A model generated the notes under the pieces. The model ran no database searches. It was not told the DNA's origin and saw only the letters and a list, made by a program, of their open reading frames with translations. This document shows positions 1 to 6,841 of a stretch of 28,544 nt of DNA, piece by piece (positions within the stretch are counted from its first letter, which is position 1; each line of letters starts with the position of its first letter). Both the position numbers and the translations under genes were made by a program. The DNA is from Candidatus Termititenax sp. (GTDB lineage: Bacteria; Margulisbacteria; Riflemargulisbacteria; GWF2-35-9; DYQY01): assembly GCA_020719045.1 (NCBI GenBank), contig DYQY01000017.1:1-28544 (forward strand). Reading direction: 5' to 3'.

Positions 1-40
1 TTCCCTCCAGTAGGTTACCCCGTGGCAAGACCACAGGGAA
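1..40. repeat. Short inverted-repeat structure at the window edge
   Basis: TTCCCT (1-6) is complementary to AGGGAA (35-40). Inside, GTGG (22-25) pairs with CCAC (31-34), and CCAGTAGG (7-14) can fold back weakly. The structure ends just before the sequence begins to resemble type III Res. It could be the end of an inserted element or a truncation junction, but its left side is cut by the window, so its full extent is unknown. Confidence 0.3.
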
Positions 41-433
41 TATTTTCATTTAAAAAATACTTTTGAAACAAAAAAATCAATATACAACTATATTGTTTAT
101 GATTCTTCAGGCACAGAAAAAACTTTTGCAGAAGACCTTGAAAATAACGAAGCTGTAAAACTTTATTCTAAATTACCCCCTTGGTTTAAAATACCTACTC
201 CATTAGGTTCATATAATCCAGATTGGGCTGTATTAATTGAAGATAATTACGAAGAAAAACTTTATTTTGTAGTTGAAACTAAATCTAGTACTTGGATAGA
301 TGACCTAAGACAAAAAGAAAGTGCAAAAATTAAATGTGGAGAAAGACATTTTGAAGCGATTGCCATTGGAATAAATAACCCTGCCCAGTTTATAAAAGCA
401 ACCTCTGTAGATGATATGTTGGGGTATGTGTGA
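14..433 (+). pseudogene. C-terminal remnant of type III restriction enzyme Res subunit
   Basis: About 139 codons are open up to the TGA at 431-433, and the same frame is closed by a TAG at 11-13. The protein resembles the extreme C-terminus of type III Res (ATP-dependent restriction) subunits. It carries a short VYDS block, a KLPPWFKIPTPLG block, NPDWAVL (metal-binding Asp) and FVVETKSS (the E-x-K of a PD-(D/E)XK nuclease), then KIKCGERHFEAI. These are the nuclease-domain motifs. The helicase/translocase part, normally about 800 residues, is absent, and no mod gene lies in the window. The first 12 or so codons (to about position 50) do not look like Res and may mark a junction. The stop at 11 means this is a truncated or decayed copy, unless the window edge hides a frameshifted upstream part. 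Seen: motifs and stop. Inferred: decay. Confidence 0.72.
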
Positions 434-444
434 AGGATAACAAT

Positions 445-597
445 ATGAAATTTATATTTAAAGACACAAAAGATAAATGGAAGATAGACCCAATAAGAGC
501 ATATAAAAAATTAAAACAAGATAACTATTATGATTCGGTTGATTTATTTCTAATAGTTTTGCAGACTCTAAAAGGAATCGAGTTTATTCGAGACTAG
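445..597 (+). CDS. Small hypothetical protein downstream of the res remnant (50 aa)
   Basis: An ATG at 445 preceded by AAGGAT (434-439) opens a 50-codon frame ending in TAG at 595-597. It begins 11 nt after the res stop, so it was probably the last gene of the type III restriction operon. The product starts MKFIFKDTKDKWKI and is rich in Lys, Asp and aromatic residues. It has no signal peptide or membrane segment. I do not recognise a family. The ribosome-binding site and close spacing support translation; the short length keeps confidence moderate. Confidence 0.5.
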   Translation: MKFIFKDTKDKWKIDPIRAYKKLKQDNYYDSVDLFLIVLQTLKGIEFIRD

Positions 598-603
598 CGG
601 ATT

Positions 604-629
604 GTTAAGGCTGGCAATGAAGCCTTAAC
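604..629. terminator. Hairpin between convergent genes
   Basis: GTTAAGGCT (604-612) and AGCCTTAAC (621-629) form a perfect 9-bp stem with an 8-nt loop. It lies between the plus-strand small ORF and the minus-strand outer-membrane gene, and its last base is the end of that gene's stop codon. No clear U-run follows on either strand, so it is a weak bidirectional terminator or an mRNA 3'-end stabiliser. Confidence 0.45.
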
Positions 630-1567
630 TACAACAGAACTATTAGTTGAGACTGAACCTTAATGTCTTTTAAATAGTTAGTACTATCTTTTTCCATACA
701 AAATTCGTTCTTCCATATCATATCCTGATTAAGGATAGTTTTAAGTGCTATTGCTCCTCTATAGAAATATTGACCATTTTTAAAAATAGAAGCAAAGGCT
801 GATAAATCTGTATTACTTTCAAAAGGCAATGTAATCTCAAATATTCCACCTACTCCATTATCAGTGATTCCATTATTCTTTCCAGCTAATACTAGGACCC
901 CACCCTTTAGCTTTATATCATAAAAGTTCATCATTGCTTCACCTGTTAATGTTGTGAAATCGTATTGACCATTATCATAGAAGTTGGAATATGCACTTCC
1001 TCTTAACTCAAAAAGGTTCTTAAACATCGTTCTAGCGTAGGCTCCAACAGCCTTCTTTGATTCTAGGGTAGATTCTTGCCATGCATTAGAACCATTAACT
1101 ATGAAAAAATTTAAGTCGTGATTTTTGCCAGTATTATATAGCATGATACCAGTCTCGCAATCAGGGAGAATTGGATTATTAGCTACTTGCCAATTAGTAT
1201 CCCAGAAAATTGGTCTAGAAATAAAGCTACTTTTTTCTTGGCCATTATCTCGTTCCATTGTATTTACCGCAAATCTTCCAATTTTCATCTGAAGTGGAAG
1301 CGAAGTTAGAGTGTCTAGATACAGCTGATTAACTATTTGCGAGCTAGTGCCTGGTGATAAATTTGTTTGTAGGTAAACTTTATATTTTTTATTTAATGGG
1401 AAGTCATAGGATAGAAATAAATTATTTATTTGGAAAGTTCCTGTTCCAGCAGATACTTTCTGTGACCAAACATATCTATTGTCTAAGTATCCAGTAAATT
1501 CGCCTCTGCCAACCGTGATACTAAAAACAAAAGACATCAATAATAGAATAAATAATGTTTGTCTCAT
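629..1567 (-). CDS. Outer-membrane beta-barrel (porin-like) protein
   Basis: The product has 312 residues if it starts at ATG 1567, which is preceded by GGGGG (1573-1577) at 5-nt spacing. A start eight codons upstream (1591) is possible but would put charged residues ahead of the signal. The N-terminus MRQTLFILLLMSFVFS is a signal peptide. The mature part alternates polar and hydrophobic residues with many Tyr/Phe/Asn/Gly, as in transmembrane beta strands (YKVYLQTNL, LPLQMKIGRF, HDLNFFIVNG, IKLKGGVLVL). It contains a 'KIGRF' strand and a 'GIMLYN' strand reminiscent of phosphate-selective or general porins. The C-terminus QSQLIVLL is strand-like but lacks the usual terminal Phe. It follows hisS by 31 nt and is probably the last gene of the tRNA-GT2-hisS transcript. 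The transported substrate is unknown. Confidence 0.7.
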   Translation of the reverse strand: MRQTLFILLLMSFVFSITVGRGEFTGYLDNRYVWSQKVSAGTGTFQINNLFLSYDFPLNKKYKVYLQTNLSPGTSSQIVNQLYLDTLTSLPLQMKIGRFAVNTMERDNGQEKSSFISRPIFWDTNWQVANNPILPDCETGIMLYNTGKNHDLNFFIVNGSNAWQESTLESKKAVGAYARTMFKNLFELRGSAYSNFYDNGQYDFTTLTGEAMMNFYDIKLKGGVLVLAGKNNGITDNGVGGIFEITLPFESNTDLSAFASIFKNGQYFYRGAIALKTILNQDMIWKNEFCMEKDSTNYLKDIKVQSQLIVLL

Positions 1568-1598
1568 TTTAACCCCCAATTTAACTAGCACTGAGCTC

Positions 1599-2858
1599 TT
1601 ATCCTTTAATTACTTTAAGAACCTCTTCAATGCTATCATAGCTATTTTGTCTCTTTGTTGTAAGGTCCTTGAGAGTAATTTTCTTATTCTCAATTTCTTC
1701 CTCACCTAGAATAATAGCGAACTTTGCTTTAAATAGTAAGCCTTGCTTAATTCCATCACTAATAGAGTTTCTTTTAAAATAGTATTCGCATTTAATATTA
1801 TTCTTTCTTAGCACATTCATTATCTGAAAAACCTTATTTTGTGCTTCATTCTCTAAGCCGATACAAAATACATCAATATCCAAGTCTGTTGCAGGCTGTA
1901 GTGATAATTGATTTAAAACCATAACTAACCTGTCTAATCCAATAGCAAATCCGAAAGCTGGTGTTTTTCGACCACCAAGCTCTGCGATAAGATTGTCGTA
2001 TCTTCCTCCACCGCAAATTGCATTTTGTGCTCCTAACAGCATGGACCTAATTTCAAATACAGTTTTTGTGTAGTAATCTAACCCTCTGACGAGATTAGGA
2101 TCAACAACATATTGGATGTTATTTTCATCTAATTGGTCTAAAACGCAAATAAAATGGTCGTTACATTCTTTGCATAAAGCCTTAGACATAGAAGGCATTC
2201 CCATAAAATAGGTTTGACACTTTGGATTCTTACAATCTAGGATTCTAAGTGGATTGTTCTCATATCTGTTTTGACAGTCAGGACATAAGTCACCAACGAT
2301 ACTTCCGACAAATTCTTTTAACTGTTCTTTGATTACTGGCCTACATACATCGCATCCTACTGAATTAATGGCTATTTCAGCGTTTTTAACTCCAAGGCTA
2401 TCAAGAGCATGGATTCCCATAATCATCGTTTCTACGTCAAGCATAGGCGAAATAGAGCCGATTGCTTCAACGCCTAATTGATAAAACTGTCTGTACCTGC
2501 CAGTTTGAGGCCTTTCATAACGAAACATTGGTCCAACATAAGTAAATTTAGCAACTTGCTGCTGCTGGAATTCTGATAAATGTTCTAAATAAGCTCTAAC
2601 GATTGAGGCAGTTCCTTCTGGCCTTAAGGTTATTGATCTGTCTCCTTTGTCTTTAAAGGTGTACATCTCTTTTTCTACAATATCTGTTGTTTCGCCAACT
2701 GCTCTTTCAAAAAGTCCAGAAGACTCAAATATTGGAGTAGTTAGTTCTTGATAGTTAAAAAGATTAAAGATACCTAATAGTTTATTAATAGTTTTACGAA
2801 AGATAGCACTTTCGACTGGCAATAAATCTCTTGTTCCTCTTGGACTTGTGTACTTCAT
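1599..2858 (-). CDS. hisS: Histidyl-tRNA synthetase
   Basis: Class II aminoacyl-tRNA synthetase of 419 residues (usual 420-430) that charges tRNA-His. The class II signatures are visible. There is the N-terminal PRGTRDLLP; TTPIFESSGLFERAVGETTDIV with EKEMYTF; LRPEGTASIVRAY; motif 2 FRYERPQTGRYRQFYQLGVE; the His-specific LVRGLDYYTKTVFE; and motif 3 FGFAIGLDRL. The Cys-rich insert (CDVC...CPDC...LDCKNPKC...CKEC) between motif 2 and the histidine-specific motif is found in many bacterial HisS proteins. The C-terminal anticodon-binding domain follows (about 330-419). The ATG overlaps the stop of the upstream glycosyltransferase as ATGA (2855-2858), so the two are translationally coupled. Confidence 0.97.
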   Translation of the reverse strand: MKYTSPRGTRDLLPVESAIFRKTINKLLGIFNLFNYQELTTPIFESSGLFERAVGETTDIVEKEMYTFKDKGDRSITLRPEGTASIVRAYLEHLSEFQQQQVAKFTYVGPMFRYERPQTGRYRQFYQLGVEAIGSISPMLDVETMIMGIHALDSLGVKNAEIAINSVGCDVCRPVIKEQLKEFVGSIVGDLCPDCQNRYENNPLRILDCKNPKCQTYFMGMPSMSKALCKECNDHFICVLDQLDENNIQYVVDPNLVRGLDYYTKTVFEIRSMLLGAQNAICGGGRYDNLIAELGGRKTPAFGFAIGLDRLVMVLNQLSLQPATDLDIDVFCIGLENEAQNKVFQIMNVLRKNNIKCEYYFKRNSISDGIKQGLLFKAKFAIILGEEEIENKKITLKDLTTKRQNSYDSIEEVLKVIKG

Positions 2859-3571
2859 GATTTTTTTATTTTGTTGTACTCGTTATAGTCCAGATCTGGT
2901 AGTTTATTTCTAACCATGGACCACCATGCTTTTGCAAACATTAATGTTGTTTTTAGGTTGCCACCTTCTTGAAACCTTCTAGCAGAAGAAGAAACCTTAA
3001 GTGATGGAACAAACTTAACTTTACCTAGTTTACTTAATCTTTTACCTAACTCAATATCAGGCGACATTTTCTTAAATTTTGGATCATAACCACCTGCTTT
3101 TTCGTATGCAGCTTTTCTCATAAGGAAATTAAAACCACTTGTATTATGTAAACCAAATAATATAGAAATGTATAAGAAAGCAGTATAACCAAATAAATTA
3201 AAGAAATTAGACAATTTTGAACTGTCATAAGTATCGCAAGTTCCATAAACTACCACTACATTTTTGTCATTAAAGTTCTTCATTGCTTTTTCCGCCCAAT
3301 TTTTAGGATAGACAGTATCAGCATCACAAAAAGTGATAATGTCACCAGTTGCTTCTTTAGCTCCTCTTAAAACTGCATGGATATAACCTTGGTTAGTTTC
3401 AAGGAAAACATTTTTTATATATTTTTTAGCAATTTCTGATGTTTTATCTTTACTATTGTTGTCGATTACTATTATTTCTAGGTCTTTATATGTCTGTGCA
3501 GTTAAACCTTCTAGTGTTTTAGCAATTGAGGCTTCTTCGTTATAGGCTGGAACGATTATTGAAAGTTTCAT
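2855..3571 (-). CDS. Family 2 glycosyltransferase
   Basis: A GT-A fold transferase of 238 residues. The start LSIIVPAYNEEASIAKTLEGL and IIVIDNNSKDKTSEIA form the nucleotide-sugar site, and CDADT (82-86) supplies the DXD metal ligand. MSPDIELGKRLSKLG is the acceptor-side ED-like region. One hydrophobic stretch (about 124-148) may touch the membrane, as in dolichyl-phosphate-mannose-synthase-like enzymes. A perfect AAGGAGG (3578-3584) precedes the ATG by 6 nt, only 7 nt after the 3' end of the tRNA, so the gene is almost certainly read from the tRNA promoter and freed by tRNA processing. The sugar and acceptor cannot be told from sequence. Confidence 0.88.
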   Translation of the reverse strand: MKLSIIVPAYNEEASIAKTLEGLTAQTYKDLEIIVIDNNSKDKTSEIAKKYIKNVFLETNQGYIHAVLRGAKEATGDIITFCDADTVYPKNWAEKAMKNFNDKNVVVVYGTCDTYDSSKLSNFFNLFGYTAFLYISILFGLHNTSGFNFLMRKAAYEKAGGYDPKFKKMSPDIELGKRLSKLGKVKFVPSLKVSSSARRFQEGGNLKTTLMFAKAWWSMVRNKLPDLDYNEYNKIKKS

Positions 3572-3591
3572 TATTAACCTCCTTAAGAATA

Positions 3592-3668
3592 TGGTGGGCC
3601 CAGTAGGACTTGAACCTACGACCCACCGGTTATGAGCCGGTTGCTCTAACCAGCTGAGCTATGGGCCC
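3592..3668 (-). tRNA. tRNA with CAU anticodon, probably tRNA-Ile2
   Basis: A 77-nt cloverleaf reads on the minus strand. The acceptor GGGCCCA pairs with TGGGCCC, the discriminator is A and CCA is encoded. The D-arm contains AGCTCAGCTGGTTAGAGC, the anticodon stem is CCGG/CCGG with loop CTCATAA, and the T-arm contains GGTTCAAGTCC. The CAU anticodon allows elongator Met or Ile2 (lysidine-modified). The acceptor pairs C4-G69 and C5-G68 match the known TilS recognition set of tRNA-Ile2 rather than the U4-A69/A5-U68 of elongator Met. This favours Ile2, by inference from E. coli rules. It is not an initiator tRNA because its first pair is G-C. Confidence 0.93.
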
Positions 3669-3718
3669 CTCTACAATTCCAAGTCTGGTTAACTCTTGGA
3701 TTTTTTGACGTGAATAGT

Positions 3719-3746
3719 ATTATAACCGTAAATAGTGAAAAGTGAA
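3719..3746 (-). promoter_or_regulatory. Candidate promoter for tRNA-GT2-hisS
   Basis: On the minus strand TATAAT (3719-3724) is a perfect -10 box. TTCACT (3741-3746), a 4/6 match to TTGACA at 16-nt spacing, would be the -35 and is supplied by the heptamer tract. Transcription would begin about 45 nt before the tRNA. Only the -10 is strong. Confidence 0.5.
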
Positions 3747-3761
3747 AAGTGAAAAGTGAAT
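3734..3761. repeat. Heptamer tract 1 (AGTGAAA x3 + AGTGAAT)
   Basis: Four head-to-tail 7-bp units, three identical and one differing by one base, lie between the tRNA and the 3' end of the DUF3108-like gene. This is the cleanest tract of the RGTGAAN family in the window. The same family recurs in the same orientation at the 5' end of the neighbouring gene (4432-4495). Confidence 0.9.
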
Positions 3762-3783
3762 GGAATATATATTTATATATAAC

Positions 3784-4503
3784 CTACTGGCTAATCACTA
3801 CAGTTCTTTGTTGGTTTCCCATAAAATCTTTGCCTTCGAATTGAATGAATTGTCTAGGTTCACTTTTAGTAATCCAAAAGTAAAACTTCTGAGAAAAAAG
3901 AGTAGATTCAACTAGACCAGCTGCTCCAACTTCAATCTTGTAACATGAATAATTCTTTTTGTTAATCTGAACTGAATCCTCACCTAAATTTTTAGCATAC
4001 AACAGGAACCCACGTCTAATCTCTGGTAAAAAGCTCCAAAAAGTAATTTCTCTTTCATTTATAGGATAACCTCTCATTAAATGAAAAAATGAATTCATAT
4101 CATAATAGTCTTTTCTATTATCTGGAAAGGAGTATTGCTCTTGTCCGTTATTTAGCTTTACCTGTATTTGATCGCTTAAATATACTAATTGCTTTATTGG
4201 TTTACCATCAGCACCATAATAACTTACACTTTCAGGGTATAAGCTATTATATTTAAGATATATAGTCGCACTTCCTCCATCAGAACCTTCTAGCTTTATT
4301 TTATGGACCTTTTCATTATTTACCACAACAGTACTAATATGTTCTGTTGTTACCAAGCTTTTAGTGCCATCAAAGGTATGATAGATTATTGTTTCTGTAT
4401 CCAGAATTTTATCTGTGAAAGTTGATGAAAAAGTGAATAGTGAAAAGTGAATAGTGAATAGGAAAACAGTGAGCAGTGAACGGTGAAAAGTGAAAGGTTT
4501 CAT
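3784..4503 (-). CDS. Exported DUF3108-like protein with a repeat-encoded signal peptide
   Basis: The product has 239 residues from ATG 4503, which lies 4 nt after the ATPase stop. A TTG six codons earlier (4521) would also be open but has no ribosome site either, so coupling to the upstream gene is likely. The N-terminus (residues 1-30) is hydrophobic and Phe/Thr/Leu/His-rich and acts as a plausible signal peptide, though it lacks the usual run of positive charges; residues 3-24 are encoded by heptamer repeats. The rest is beta-rich and soluble. The pattern (TETIIYHTFDG, KIKLEGSD, YPESVSYYGADGKPIKQL, KNYSCYKIEVG, YFWITKSEPRQFIQFEG) resembles periplasmic DUF3108/outer-membrane-lipoprotein-sorting-like proteins that bind hydrophobic ligands. 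That resemblance is a judgement by eye, and the function is unknown. Confidence 0.6.
   Translation of the reverse strand: MKPFTFHRSLLTVFLFTIHFSLFTFSSTFTDKILDTETIIYHTFDGTKSLVTTEHISTVVVNNEKVHKIKLEGSDGGSATIYLKYNSLYPESVSYYGADGKPIKQLVYLSDQIQVKLNNGQEQYSFPDNRKDYYDMNSFFHLMRGYPINEREITFWSFLPEIRRGFLLYAKNLGEDSVQINKKNYSCYKIEVGAAGLVESTLFSQKFYFWITKSEPRQFIQFEGKDFMGNQQRTVVISQ
4432..4495. repeat. Heptamer tract 2, inside the signal-peptide coding region
   Basis: Eight 7-bp units of the RGTGAAN family (AGTGAAT, AGTGAAA, AGTGAAT, AGTGAAT, then AGTGAGC, AGTGAAC, GGTGAAA, AGTGAAA), broken once by an 8-bp AGGAAAAC. It lies wholly within the reading frame of the exported protein and encodes nearly all of its hydrophobic N-terminus. 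Confidence 0.88.
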
Positions 4504-4507
4504 GTTT

Positions 4508-5662
4508 TTAAAGTTTTTCAAGATCTATAATAAATTTTTTCCAATTCATGACTAAAATATTCCCTACTCTATATTGTTCTTCAGCCTGACATATTATGTG
4601 GCAAGGAACATCAGGATAATCTTCTTGGAACGACTTAAGTCCAGTTAGTTGAGAATTAGAAATAGATTTTGACCATTTTATCTCATATGCACCAATTAAT
4701 TTACCTTCTTTTTCAAGTAACAGGTCTACCTCTGTTCCTGTATTAGTTCTCCAATAATAATAGTTAATATTTTTTTGTAATGTTTTAATGAATTTAATTA
4801 CTTCTAGAATAATAAATTGTTCAAACAATCTACCTAGAAGGAATGAATCACTGATTTTTTGTTCATATCTATTAATAATATTAGTTACTCCGTTATCAAA
4901 AAAATAAAATTTGGGGTGTCCAGATAACCTTTTACGTAAACTTTTTCTCCAAGGTTCTAGCTTAAATCCTATCAACGTATCAGATAGAATTTCATAGTAA
5001 GTTTTTACTGTCATTACAGGTTGCTGACATTCTCTAGCAATTGCGGAATAGTTTACAAGTTCACCAAATTGACTAGAAGCCATGTCTAAAAATTTAGAAA
5101 AAGCACCTATATTTCTAACAATACCTTCACTTTGTATTTCTTCTCTTAAATATACATCAACATAGGCATTTAAAATATCAATTTTATCAATATCATTTTC
5201 TGCATTAAAAACAGGTGGCAATGAACCATATTGTAGAATGCTTGAAAGATTTGCTGTTGATATTTCTTGCCACATTAAAGGAAAAAGAAACCTTTGTACG
5301 GCTCTTCCTCCTAGTAAATTTGCATGACCTCTTTTAAGTTTTCTTGCACTTGAGCCTGATAAAATAAAACATAAAGTTGTATTATCCATTAGGAATTGAA
5401 CTTCATTAAGCAAGGCAGGTACTCGTTGAACCTCATCTATGCATACATGCGTTATTTGAGCATTTTCATATTTTTCTAATACTTCCTTTCTAAACAAGGA
5501 AGGTTCTTTGATATATTTAAAAAATTGTTCACTTAATAGTAAGTTTATTTTGTAAGTATTTTTAGTAAAAGAAAAGTTAATTAGCGTTGTCTTTCCTGAT
5601 TGTCTAGGGCCAAATAAAAAGAAAGATTTATTTGTTGGTAAAACTAATTGCCTATGTATCAT
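4508..5662 (-). CDS. AAA-family ATPase with DUF4143 domain
   Basis: The product has 384 residues. The N-terminal AAA_14 P-loop domain has Walker A GPRQSGKT (18-25), Walker B HVCIDEVQRVP (about 72-82) and the sensor-like FILSGSSARKLKRG. The C-terminal DUF4143 part (about 180-384) holds YYWRTNTGTEVDLLLEKEG...YEIKWSK, a PD-(D/E)XK-like nuclease core (D then E-x-K). Such proteins are widespread, often patchy and laterally moved, and their cellular role is not settled; some genomes carry them near defence genes. The ATG lacks a Shine-Dalgarno and follows a good promoter by only a few bases, so the message may be nearly leaderless. It ends 4 nt before the DUF3108-like gene and probably drives it. 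Confidence 0.85.
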   Translation of the reverse strand: MIHRQLVLPTNKSFFLFGPRQSGKTTLINFSFTKNTYKINLLLSEQFFKYIKEPSLFRKEVLEKYENAQITHVCIDEVQRVPALLNEVQFLMDNTTLCFILSGSSARKLKRGHANLLGGRAVQRFLFPLMWQEISTANLSSILQYGSLPPVFNAENDIDKIDILNAYVDVYLREEIQSEGIVRNIGAFSKFLDMASSQFGELVNYSAIARECQQPVMTVKTYYEILSDTLIGFKLEPWRKSLRKRLSGHPKFYFFDNGVTNIINRYEQKISDSFLLGRLFEQFIILEVIKFIKTLQKNINYYYWRTNTGTEVDLLLEKEGKLIGAYEIKWSKSISNSQLTGLKSFQEDYPDVPCHIICQAEEQYRVGNILVMNWKKFIIDLEKL

Positions 5663-5672
5663 GATGTAAAAT

Positions 5673-5700
5673 TGTAATACATAATTACATTACATGTCAA
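5673..5700 (-). promoter_or_regulatory. Promoter with palindromic operator upstream of the ATPase
   Basis: On the minus strand there is a perfect -35 TTGACA (5695-5700) and a -10-like TATTAC (5674-5679) at 15-nt spacing. Between and over them lies the palindrome TGTAAT-ACATA-ATTACA (5673-5689), placed where a repressor would block RNA polymerase. The implied start (about 5667) is only some 5 nt before the ATG at 5662. The spacing is short, so the exact -10 is uncertain. Confidence 0.5.
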
Positions 5701-5729
5701 TGATTGTGATTACATATAGCCAATATAAC

Positions 5730-5768
5730 ACTCCCCTGTCTCCTCTCAAGACGGGAATTTGAGGGAGT
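5730..5768. repeat. Imperfect hairpin element
   Basis: ACTCC/GGAGT (5730-5734 with 5764-5768) encloses CTCAA/TTGAG (5745-5749 with 5759-5763) with a one-sided bulge. It lies between the ATPase promoter and the porin terminator and is richer in G+C than its surroundings. It resembles decayed palindromic intergenic repeats, but no function is visible. Confidence 0.35.
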
Positions 5769-5772
5769 ATAT

Positions 5773-5805
5773 AAAAAAGGGAGACAAAATTGTCTCCCTT
5801 TTTTT
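5773..5805. terminator. Strong bidirectional intrinsic terminator of the porin gene
   Basis: AAAAAAGGGAGACA (5773-5786) and TGTCTCCCTTTTTT (5791-5804) form a perfect 14-bp stem with a 4-nt AAAT loop. The A/T arms give a U-run on both strands. It lies 22 nt past the stop of the minus-strand porin gene. Confidence 0.9.
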
Positions 5806-5826
5806 AGTTAAACTAAACGTTAGTTA

Positions 5827-6681
5827 CTATAGACCGAAACTTAGACCTACTGATACTGTTTCACCAGCCGATGCTGTTTCCATTGTGTTAGTGTAGTCAA
5901 CTACTGCAGTTACGCTTGAATTAACCATGTACGTATAACCTAATGATAATGCTTTAGTTAATGTCATACCTGCTAAGTCATCATAGTAGATACCATATAC
6001 TGCTTGTTTTGCATCAACAGTATAGTTTGCATAAAGAGCAATAGCTTGTTTTTGAGCTGCACTTTGTGCTTGTAATCCCCATAATACTTGTGCTGTTAAC
6101 GCTAAGTCACCGAAAGCTGTACCATATTCTACTAATAAATCATAATCAGTATATTCTAAACCTGCAACTTTATTCTGTTTCATGATAATTGCATATTTAC
6201 CCATTTTATCAGCGTTGTATGCAATACCTAGCTTACCAACTTGTGTTGATGGACCATTTAATAATGTAGCTGCACCAGTGTATGCTACTGTCCATGCACC
6301 TGTTTCAAATGAAAGGCCATTGCCTACCATATTGTATCCAGTTGCTAAAAAGAAACTAGAATCACCATAGAATCCTGGCGCGAAATAATCACTTACGATA
6401 GGATTAATTCTTCCACCTTGAAGTTTTCCACCAAATACTTTTGTTTCAACAACAAAATATTTAGTAACTGGGTTTACTGCTGTGTTTAAAGCAAAAACTG
6501 TAGAAACTGAAACATCTTTGTTTGCAGCTGATAAAAACAAGTCAGTCTGACCTAATGTAAAATCATTTGTCTTGCTTCCTTGTGGGTTAACATATAATGA
6601 ACCCTTTGCACTTAAATCTGTTGACGCTGCGAAAACGCCTAAACTCATAACTAATAAAACTAATAATGTAATCTTTTTCAC
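5827..6681 (-). CDS. Porin-like outer-membrane protein
   Basis: The product has 284 residues, starting at GTG 6681 behind AAGGAG (6687-6692, 6-nt spacing). MKKITLLVLLVMSLGVFAAS is a textbook signal peptide with a likely cut after FAA or AAS. The mature protein is rich in Gly, Ala, Tyr and Thr with alternating strands and a typical ending VSVGLSFGL close to the C-terminal beta-signal. Strands such as ISVSTVFALN, LSLGYTYMV and TAVVDYTNT match a small diffusion porin of about 12 strands; no specific family is claimed. It is a single-gene unit with its own long leader and a strong terminator, and this layout suggests abundant expression. Confidence 0.78.
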   Translation of the reverse strand: MKKITLLVLLVMSLGVFAASTDLSAKGSLYVNPQGSKTNDFTLGQTDLFLSAANKDVSVSTVFALNTAVNPVTKYFVVETKVFGGKLQGGRINPIVSDYFAPGFYGDSSFFLATGYNMVGNGLSFETGAWTVAYTGAATLLNGPSTQVGKLGIAYNADKMGKYAIIMKQNKVAGLEYTDYDLLVEYGTAFGDLALTAQVLWGLQAQSAAQKQAIALYANYTVDAKQAVYGIYYDDLAGMTLTKALSLGYTYMVNSSVTAVVDYTNTMETASAGETVSVGLSFGL

Positions 6682-6796
6682 TTTTATCTCCTTTTTATTT
6701 TGAAATTAACTTGTCTGAACCGTTTTTTTTTACCTCACCCCCTAGTTATTTAAAAAAACACGATTACTTAACAAAAATGTAACCTTTACGCTTATA

Positions 6797-6826
6797 AGTA
6801 TATAATTAAATACATCTAAAAATCAA
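6797..6826 (-). promoter_or_regulatory. Candidate promoter of the porin gene
   Basis: On the minus strand TTGATT (6821-6826) and TATACT (6797-6802) are separated by 18 nt. This predicts a start near 6790 and a leader of about 110 nt. The leader contains an A-run and a GGGGGTGAGG stretch but no clear hairpin. The boxes are fair matches; the long leader is inferred. Confidence 0.45.
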
Positions 6827-6841
6827 GAAACAAATTACTCC

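Noticed and set aside
1479-1709. Plus-strand open frame over the outer-membrane gene and hisS ends
   Set aside because: It is a shadow of two well-supported minus-strand genes, with no ribosome site and no recognisable motif.
3734-4495. CRISPR-like array
   Set aside because: The repeats are 7 bp head-to-tail without spacers, and there are no cas genes.
4508-5662. ATPase as part of a defence system with the restriction genes
   Set aside because: It is over 4 kb from the res remnant and over 20 kb from the HaeIII-type genes, with housekeeping genes between, and nothing in sequence links it to either.
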